Below, piece after piece: positions 53,494-58,523 of a stretch of 58,523 bases of DNA. Position 1 is the first letter of the stretch, and every line of letters begins with the position of its first letter. The position numbers were made by a program, and so were the translations under genes. The DNA comes from Nitrospirae bacterium MYbin3 (GTDB taxonomy: Bacteria > Nitrospirota > Thermodesulfovibrionia > Thermodesulfovibrionales > Dissulfurispiraceae), in NCBI GenBank assembly GCA_002753335.1, contig PEAD01000019.1:1-58523 (forward strand), given 5' to 3'. The notes beneath the pieces are model-generated. The model saw only the letters and a list, made by a program, of their open reading frames with translations. It had not been told where the DNA came from and made no database searches.

Positions 53494-53954
53494 TTTACAT
53501 TCAACTCCTGTAGTGTTTCTATTATAACCTGCACAAAGCGGGGAAATTTCTCTTTAAGGGTGTCTGTCATTTCGATGCCGACTTCGGTTGACAGAATCTG
53601 AATGCCCACAAGCCTCATTTTAGACGGCATCCTGTCCATCAGCTTCGTTGCTGCAACAACATCGTTAAGGCCTATATTATGAACCGAAAGCTTGGCCATA
53701 AGAACAGACGGGATGTCATCGTCTTCAATAACTCCGATAAACCCTGTCTCTTTGCCAAAGTTTACGGCATCGGCGATTACTATATTGTCGCGGTCTTCAA
53801 AATACGGAAGAAGGTCAAGGCCCAGCGTGCCTCCGTCGATTATCTCTATTTCGGGAGAGAATGAGTATCTCTCCCGAATATAGTTTGCCGCATGAACCCC
53901 GATGCCTTCATCCATCAGCAGGATATTTCCCAATCCTATGAGGGTTGTCTTCAA
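53457..53954 (-). CDS. Hydrogenase maturation protease (HyaD/HybD-like)
   Basis: Endopeptidase of 165 residues that removes the C-terminal tail of the large subunit after nickel insertion. GLGNILLMDEGIGVHAANY holds Glu16, ADAVNFG Asp62 and VHNIGL His92, the three predicted nickel-sensing ligands. Its target here is the tail after His554 of the large subunit. It starts 4 bp after the cytochrome gene. Confidence 0.93.
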   Translation of the reverse strand: MKTTLIGLGNILLMDEGIGVHAANYIRERYSFSPEIEIIDGGTLGLDLLPYFEDRDNIVIADAVNFGKETGFIGVIEDDDIPSVLMAKLSVHNIGLNDVVAATKLMDRMPSKMRLVGIQILSTEVGIEMTDTLKEKFPRFVQVIIETLQELNVKCVLRSPQKLSA

Positions 53955-53958
53955 AAAA

Positions 53959-54609
53959 TTACTTATCCCCCTTAGTCTTGTAACCGTTGAAAATAGATGT
54001 CAAAAGCCCGTTCTTCTCTATCATGTTATTGTGCAGAACAATGTAGATATGAGTTATGAAATACACAATAACAGCCCACATAATCAGATGGTGAACAAGT
54101 CTTACACCCGAACCGCTGCTCCCTGCAGGAACGAGCCAGCCACCCATAAGCGTCCAGAAAATACCGCCGTCATGAGACTGTGAATACAAGCCAAAGCCTG
54201 TCTGTATCGCAACAAAGAAAAGCGTGTACAAGACAGCGTATGTCAGTCCGGCAAGGGCAGTATGCCCGGCATAATGTCCGCAGTCTCCCTTGAGAAAACA
54301 GTAAAACTGCGCGGTCTCGGTAAGATTCTGACGGCGTTCGCTGCTAAGCGGCAGATACTGGTTGAACTTTACATACTTGTTGCCTGCGAAAGCCCAGTAT
54401 ATCCTTACGAAAAACGCTACGGTGAATACATAAGCGAACACAAAATGCAGAAATCTCATACTCGCCATTATGGATGAGTTTTCTGAACTGCCCAATATAT
54501 AGGGGCTTGCGATATAAAAACCGGTTACTGACAACACTACGATGGACAGGACATCCAACCAGTGGTTTACCCTTACCGGCAATTCCCAGACATATTCTTT
54601 ATTCGCCAT
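53959..54609 (-). CDS. Ni/Fe-hydrogenase b-type cytochrome subunit
   Basis: Membrane cytochrome b of 216 residues with four hydrophobic segments; it passes electrons from the hydrogenase small subunit to quinone. Likely haem histidines are in VRVNHWLDVLSIV (segment 1), FLHFVFAYVF (segment 2) and LVHHLIMWAVIVYFITHIYIVLH (segment 4). A GGAGG site precedes the ATG, nine bases after the large-subunit stop. Its presence places the enzyme at the periplasmic face of the membrane as an uptake-type hydrogenase. Confidence 0.93.
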   Translation of the reverse strand: MANKEYVWELPVRVNHWLDVLSIVVLSVTGFYIASPYILGSSENSSIMASMRFLHFVFAYVFTVAFFVRIYWAFAGNKYVKFNQYLPLSSERRQNLTETAQFYCFLKGDCGHYAGHTALAGLTYAVLYTLFFVAIQTGFGLYSQSHDGGIFWTLMGGWLVPAGSSGSGVRLVHHLIMWAVIVYFITHIYIVLHNNMIEKNGLLTSIFNGYKTKGDK

Positions 54610-54617
54610 GGCCCCTC

Positions 54618-56327
54618 CTATTTCACTTTGACTTTAAACAGCTCTTTTCCCTCTGAGTCCACAAGATGCACCGCGCAAGCCATGCAGGGGTCAAAAGAGT
54701 GTATGGTTCTCAAAATCTCGACAGGCTTGTTCGGATCGGCCACCGGCGTGCCTATCAAGGCTTCTTCAAAAGGTCCCCTCTGGTTCTTGGCATCTCTTGG
54801 CGAAGAGTTCCATCCACCTGGAACTACGCACTGATAGTTGGCAACCTTTTTGTCTTTAATCACTACCCAATGGCAGAGCGTGCCGCGCGGGGCTTCATGG
54901 AAGCCGTATCCCTTAGCCTCTGCAGGCCATGTGGAAGGATCCCATTTGTCGCCGTTGTGTATTTTGTAGTCGCCTTTTTTGATATTTGCAGCCAGATCAT
55001 TAATCCAGACAGGCAGCATCTCTGCGGTTACAAGACTAACTACGCCGCGGGCTGCTGTTCTGCCAAGTGTGGAAAATAAAGCCGTAGGCCCTACTCCGAG
55101 TTTGCCAAGCACGCTGTTTACAACCTCAACAATCCTCTTGTGGCCTGAAGCGTAAGCGACCAGAATTCTTGAGAGAGGTCCAACCTCGGTCGAAAGGCCG
55201 TCATATCTGACCGACTTAACCCAGCTGTATTTCTTGTCGGTCTCGAGCCATTCGTAAGGAGGCTTGGGCCCTGTGTAGTTCGGAGTGGTTTCGCCCTCAA
55301 ACGGATGTCTGCCCTTCTTGTCATCATCACTGTATTTGTACCACGCATGAGCAACATCTTCGGTAATCTTCTTATGGTCAATCGGCTCGACCTTAGAAAG
55401 ATTCTTGCCTCTAATAAATCCTGCAGGCAGCCAGCAGTTGGTTGAGTTGCTGACGTTGTCCTTCTGGAAGTCGCCGCAAGAGAGGAAATTGCCTACGCCT
55501 GCGCCGATCCCTGCCCATTCCTTATAGAAGGATGCAACCGCAAGCAGATCAGGAATATAAACCTTCTCGACAAATTCCTGCGCCTTCTGCGCGTAGCCGA
55601 GCATCATCGCGATAGTTCCTGCGTTTATCGCGTTCTGGCTGTTGGGGTCTATCGGAATCGACATTCCACCCACTAAAAATGTCTGAGGATGAGGATTCTT
55701 TGCTCCAAGGAACGCCTGCATCTTGATCACGTCCCTCTGCCATTCAAGAGCCTCAAGGTAATGCGCAACAGCCATAAGGTTAGCTTCGGCAGGAAGCTTA
55801 TAAACAGAATGCCCCCAATATCCGTTGGCAAATATGCCCAACTGTCCGCTCTCTACAAGTGTCTTAACCTTGCTCTGTACGGTCTTGAAATAAGCGGCAG
55901 AAGAGTTGTGCCAGTCTGATATGGACTGAGCCAAAGCAGAGGTCTTAGCCGGGTCGGCCTTCAATGCGCTTACAACATCAACCCAGTCTAATGCGTGCAG
56001 ATGATAAAAATGGATAACATGGTCCTGAACATACTGGATGCCCGAAATAAGATTTCTTATAATCCTTGCGTTGTCAGGAATCGTAATATTAAGTGCGTTT
56101 TCGACAGCCCTCACGGAGCTGGTGGAGTGAACCGTTGTTCAGACGCCTCATATACGGGACAGAAGCGCCCACACCTCCCTAGGATCTCTGTTCTTCACAA
56201 TAAGTTCGATGCCTCTCCACATGGTGCTCGAAGACCATGCGTCAACAACTTTGCCGCCTTCTATCTGGGCTTCTATTCTCAGATGCCCTTCAATTCTGGT
56301 CAAAGGGTCAATAGCTATTTTTGCCAT
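54618..56327 (-). CDS. [NiFe] hydrogenase large subunit with two in-frame TGA codons (predicted selenocysteines 60 and 63)
   Basis: Catalytic subunit, 569 residues if both TGA codons are read. ATG 56327 has AGGAGG seven bases upstream and opens the normal N-terminus MAKIAIDPLTRIEGHLRIEA. The frame then stays conserved through MWRGIELIVKNRDPREVWAL to the N-terminal nickel motif R58-I-x-G-V-x-T-T-V-H67. Codons 60 (56150-56148) and 63 (56141-56139) are TGA where the family has Cys. Downstream the frame is open to the C-terminal nickel motif D546-P-C-M-A-C551-A-V-H554, encoded by ordinary Cys codons, with a 15-residue tail for the maturation protease. An annotation beginning at GTG 56114 would lose the first 71 residues. 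It follows the small subunit by 16 bp. A pseudogene is possible but unlikely. Confidence 0.88.
56105..56121 (-). promoter_or_regulatory. Candidate SECIS stem-loop in the hydrogenase large-subunit mRNA
   Basis: Read on the minus strand, CAGCTC (56121-56116) pairs with GGGCTG (56110-56105) around a CGTGA loop: six pairs, one of them G-U. It lies 17 nt after the second TGA and 26 nt after the first, so the loop starts about 23 and 32 nt downstream. The loop has G as its second base. These fit the general form of a bacterial SECIS element that binds SelB. Confidence 0.5.
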
Positions 56328-56343
56328 TCTATATCCTCCTCAA

Positions 56344-57414
56344 TTATTTTTTATCTTCGGACTTGGATTTTGAAGACCTGATCGCAGCATGCACCGCAAC
56401 ACCTGCTGCTGCAGCGGCAGCAACACCCAGACCGATCTTGTCGGCTGTAGTCTGGTAGCCCGAGCCCGGAACATTAGGCAGTCTGGTGTACATAGAGCCC
56501 AACGCATCCCAACTCTGCGGCTGTCCGCAGGCAATGCAGCCATGACCTGCCATTACCGGCCAGCTCGTGCCTTCATTCCATCGTATGGTCGGGCAGTTCA
56601 TGTATGACTGAGGACCTTTGCAGCCCATCTCGTATAAGCACCAGCCCTTTCTGTGGCCGTCATCGCCCCACTTCCTGACAAACTGGCCTGCATCAAAATG
56701 TGTACGCCTCTCACAATTGTCATGGATTCTTTTTCCGTAAGCAAATAAGGGGCGGCCTTCCTTGTCGCACTGAGGAAGTGCGCCGAAGGTAAGATAATGG
56801 ACCACAGTAGCCGTAAGGTTTTCGCTGTTCATCGGACAGCCCGGCAGATTTATTACGGTAGCGTTAGGCACAGCCTGCTTTACGCTGACAGCGCCGGTAG
56901 GATTAGGAGCAGCCGCAGCCACTCCGCCATAACTGGCGCAGGAACCCACAGCTATTGTTGCGAGGGCGTTTCCACAAACCTCTTTTGCCATATCAATGGC
57001 GGTCTTGCCGCCAATACAGCAATAAACGCCGCCATCTTTCATAGGGATAGAACCCTCCACAATAGCTATATACTTGCCTTTGTGGTTCTTTACAACATCG
57101 TTCAAAGACTTCTCTGCATTCTTCCCTGACGGAGCCATAATCGTTTCATGGTACTCAAGAGAAATCACATCGAGCACCAACTGCGCGATGGTAGGCTTTG
57201 TTGACCTGAGAATCGATTCTGAATCCCCCGCACAATCCTGAAACTCAAGCCAAACAACATACGGTTTCTGCTTCTTTTCCAGAGCTTCTGCTATCTGTGG
57301 AACTACGGTTGACTGCAAACCAAGCGTCGCAGCCATTGTACTGCAGAAGGTCAGAAAATTTCTTCTTGAGATCCCCCGCTTGGAAAGATCACTAAAGAGG
57401 CTTTCATCCTGCAT
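56344..57414 (-). CDS. [NiFe] hydrogenase small subunit, Tat-exported, with Asp in the proximal-cluster motif
   Basis: Electron-transfer subunit of 356 residues. The Tat signal is S-R-R-N-F-L-T-F near 17-23. The proximal [4Fe-4S] site normally reads C-T-G-C; here it is C61-A-G-D64, with the other ligands C159 (VGSCASYGG) and C193 (PGCPMNSEN) in place. Distal ligands are H231, C234, C259 and C265; medial ligands C274, C293 and C296. A hydrophobic C-terminus (330-345) anchors it to the membrane near the cytochrome b. A three-Cys, one-Asp proximal cluster is known from group 1h (actinobacterial-type) hydrogenases. It is the first gene of the operon. Confidence 0.94.
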   Translation of the reverse strand: MQDESLFSDLSKRGISRRNFLTFCSTMAATLGLQSTVVPQIAEALEKKQKPYVVWLEFQDCAGDSESILRSTKPTIAQLVLDVISLEYHETIMAPSGKNAEKSLNDVVKNHKGKYIAIVEGSIPMKDGGVYCCIGGKTAIDMAKEVCGNALATIAVGSCASYGGVAAAAPNPTGAVSVKQAVPNATVINLPGCPMNSENLTATVVHYLTFGALPQCDKEGRPLFAYGKRIHDNCERRTHFDAGQFVRKWGDDGHRKGWCLYEMGCKGPQSYMNCPTIRWNEGTSWPVMAGHGCIACGQPQSWDALGSMYTRLPNVPGSGYQTTADKIGLGVAAAAAAGVAVHAAIRSSKSKSEDKK

Positions 57415-57449
57415 GCTCCCCTCCTATAAAGAAAATTTATTTATAGATA

Positions 57450-57478
57450 AGGATATGCGAACGCAAAGAAATTGTCAA
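57450..57478 (-). promoter_or_regulatory. Promoter of the hydrogenase operon
   Basis: On the minus strand, TTGACA (57478-57473), a 17-bp spacer, then TATCCT (57455-57450), about 35 bp before the small-subunit ATG. The -35 is perfect and the -10 matches four of six bases. It lies between the S1 gene and the hydrogenase, so the operon has its own promoter. Just upstream is a short tandem repeat, TTTTAGCC(G/T)AA twice, near 57480-57503. Confidence 0.6.
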
Positions 57479-57518
57479 GATTTTTAGCCGAATTTTAGCC
57501 TAATTTTTTGCTGTTTTT

Positions 57519-58520
57519 TTAAGCTGATCCGTTCTTCACATCCAGAACGCTCTTAAGTTTTTCGCCGAGCACGCCAAGTTCAGGATCATTATTGTCGCTT
57601 TTTTTCATTGATTCAACATAGGTCTTGTATTCGTCCTGCTCTTCTCTGGACTTGACCGCCTTGAGGCTGATAGTTACCTTGCCGTTTTCTGCATCAACAT
57701 CGATAACAGCAGCCTGCAGCTTGCTGCCTGCCGTAAATATCTTGTTATGGTCAGACCCTTTTGGCGTCCCTGCTTCGGAGTTCGGGATTAAAGCTGTCAG
57801 ATCATCGCTCAACTTAACAAAAATTCCGAAGTTCATAACCTTTTCAACCACTCCCTCTACCATGTCTCCAACTTTAGGATAATCTATCTGCTTGGGCTTG
57901 CTTTCGGGCTGAAGAGAAACAGATATTTTTCTGCTCGCAATGTCCACCGAAAGAATATAGCCCTCAACCTCTTGACCAACATCAACCACATCGCGGGGAT
58001 GCTTTATCCTTCTTCCTGCGCCTAAATTCGATATATGAATAAGACCGTCAATGCCATCCTCAAGCGTCACAAAAACTCCAAACGGCAAAAGCCGCGCAAT
58101 TTTGCCCTTTATCTTGCTGCCTGGCTGATAACGCTCTTCGGCCCCCGCCCATGGATCAGCGCTCAAAGCCTTGATGCTGAGCGAAACCCTTCTCTTGTCC
58201 CAATCTATGCCGATAACTTTGACCTTGACGTCCTGTCCCTGAGAAAGCACGGATGCAGGATTCTCTATCCTTCCCCATGACATCTCACTGATAGGGATAA
58301 GACCGTCGATTCCTCCGATGTCCACAAATGCCCCAAAATTCTGCAAAGAACGGACTTTGCCCGAAACTTCCTTTCCTACCGTCAAAGTTTCTCTGAGCTT
58401 GTCGAACTTTGACTTATTCTCCTCCTCAAGCAGCGCACGCCTTGAAAGCACTACATTCCTGCCGCGGTCATCGCACTCTAATACCTTAAAAGAAAAGGTC
58501 TTTCCAACATAACCTCCGCT
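57519..58520 (-). CDS. rpsA: 30S ribosomal protein S1, N-terminally incomplete
   Basis: Protein with three complete S1 RNA-binding repeats: GKVRSLQNFGAFVDIGGIDGLIPISEMSWG, GKIARLLPFGVFVTLEDGIDGLIHISNLG and GVVEKVMNFGIFVKLSDDLTALIPNSEAG. Before them the frame continues as GGYVGKTFSFKVLECDDRGR and NVVLSRRALLEEENK, the usual end of a preceding S1 repeat, so the GTG at 58451 is internal and the true start lies beyond the window. The last three bases of the window (58523-58521) read TGA in this frame; this may be a window-edge or sequence error, or a truncation. Confidence 0.85.
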   Translation of the reverse strand, partial: SGGYVGKTFSFKVLECDDRGRNVVLSRRALLEEENKSKFDKLRETLTVGKEVSGKVRSLQNFGAFVDIGGIDGLIPISEMSWGRIENPASVLSQGQDVKVKVIGIDWDKRRVSLSIKALSADPWAGAEERYQPGSKIKGKIARLLPFGVFVTLEDGIDGLIHISNLGAGRRIKHPRDVVDVGQEVEGYILSVDIASRKISVSLQPESKPKQIDYPKVGDMVEGVVEKVMNFGIFVKLSDDLTALIPNSEAGTPKGSDHNKIFTAGSKLQAAVIDVDAENGKVTISLKAVKSREEQDEYKTYVESMKKSDNNDPELGVLGEKLKSVLDVKNGSA

Positions 58521-58523
58521 TCA

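Noticed and set aside
54618..56114. Hydrogenase large subunit starting at GTG 56114
   Set aside because: This start lacks a ribosome site and drops the first 71 residues, including the conserved N-terminal motif; ATG 56327 has a strong AGGAGG and the frame between is conserved apart from the two TGAs.
56139..56150. UGA reassigned to an ordinary amino acid across the genome
   Set aside because: Many genes here end at TGA exactly where their families end (sucD, mce, etfA, hypC overlaps), and Trp is encoded by TGG throughout, so UGA is a normal stop.
1..58523. CRISPR arrays, tRNA or rRNA genes, insertion sequences
   Set aside because: No spaced short repeats, cloverleaf genes or transposase-like frames were seen; all larger frames are explained by the listed genes.

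Overview
The window is dense bacterial DNA: no gap between genes exceeds about 200 bases, and I see no tRNA, rRNA, CRISPR array or insertion sequence. Gene content suggests an anaerobic or microaerophilic, hydrogen-using Gram-negative bacterium: a methylmalonyl-CoA pathway, a ferredoxin-fused electron-transfer flavoprotein, a multihaem cytochrome, a membrane-bound [NiFe] hydrogenase with a Tat signal, lipoproteins and a large sensory cluster. Nitrospirota (Thermodesulfovibrionia-like) or Desulfobacterota are the best guesses, but this is inference and no marker here settles it.

Layout. 60-9170 (+): one operon for succinate/propionate interconversion (sucC, sucD, mutase B12 subunit, meaB, mutase catalytic subunit, epimerase, carboxyltransferase, biotin carboxylase/carrier). 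9184-12145 (-): etfA with ferredoxin domain, etfB, acpS and a ParE/Phd toxin-antitoxin pair coupled to acpS. 12239-19345 (-): an AmmeMemoRadiSam set (Memo-AMMECR1 fusion lipoprotein, an unannotated 41-residue RR-peptide, radical SAM enzyme), then HD-GYP, GAF and mutS2. 19426-28362: mixed genes (VOC protein, repeat protein, triheme cytochrome, Nramp transporter, HD protein, phospholipase D-like protein, PHP protein, clpA-clpS). 28494-41911 (+): UMF1 transporter, then an eight-gene, mostly overlapping signalling cluster (CheB-CheR fusion, four histidine kinases, two lone receivers, REC-HD-GYP). 41925-44367 (-): deacetylase-family protein, TPR-like protein, lipoprotein. 44512-53212: NifU C-domain, amidase, D-aminoacylase, peptidase C26, AI-2E-type permease, a UroD-family protein on the minus strand, a VapBC-like module in a promoter/operator cassette, a methyltransferase, and a polA gene reduced to its 5'-nuclease domain. 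53215-57414 (-): hydrogenase operon. 57519-end (-): ribosomal protein S1, cut by the window edge.

The most striking observation is in the hydrogenase. The large subunit does not start at the GTG at 56114. A perfectly placed Shine-Dalgarno and ATG at 56327 open a reading frame with a normal hydrogenase N-terminus, interrupted by exactly two TGA codons. They sit at the two positions of the N-terminal R-I-C-G-V-C nickel-binding motif, which therefore reads R-I-U-G-V-U (residues 60 and 63). A 6-bp stem with a 5-nt loop lies 17 nt downstream of the second TGA, where a bacterial SECIS element would be expected. The C-terminal D-P-C-x-x-C is intact. The partner small subunit has Asp in place of the second Cys of the proximal-cluster C-x-x-C. 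Together these suggest a double-selenocysteine [NiFe] hydrogenase with an Asp-ligated proximal cluster, a combination I do not know from described enzymes. The selenium-insertion genes and most hyp genes are not in the window.
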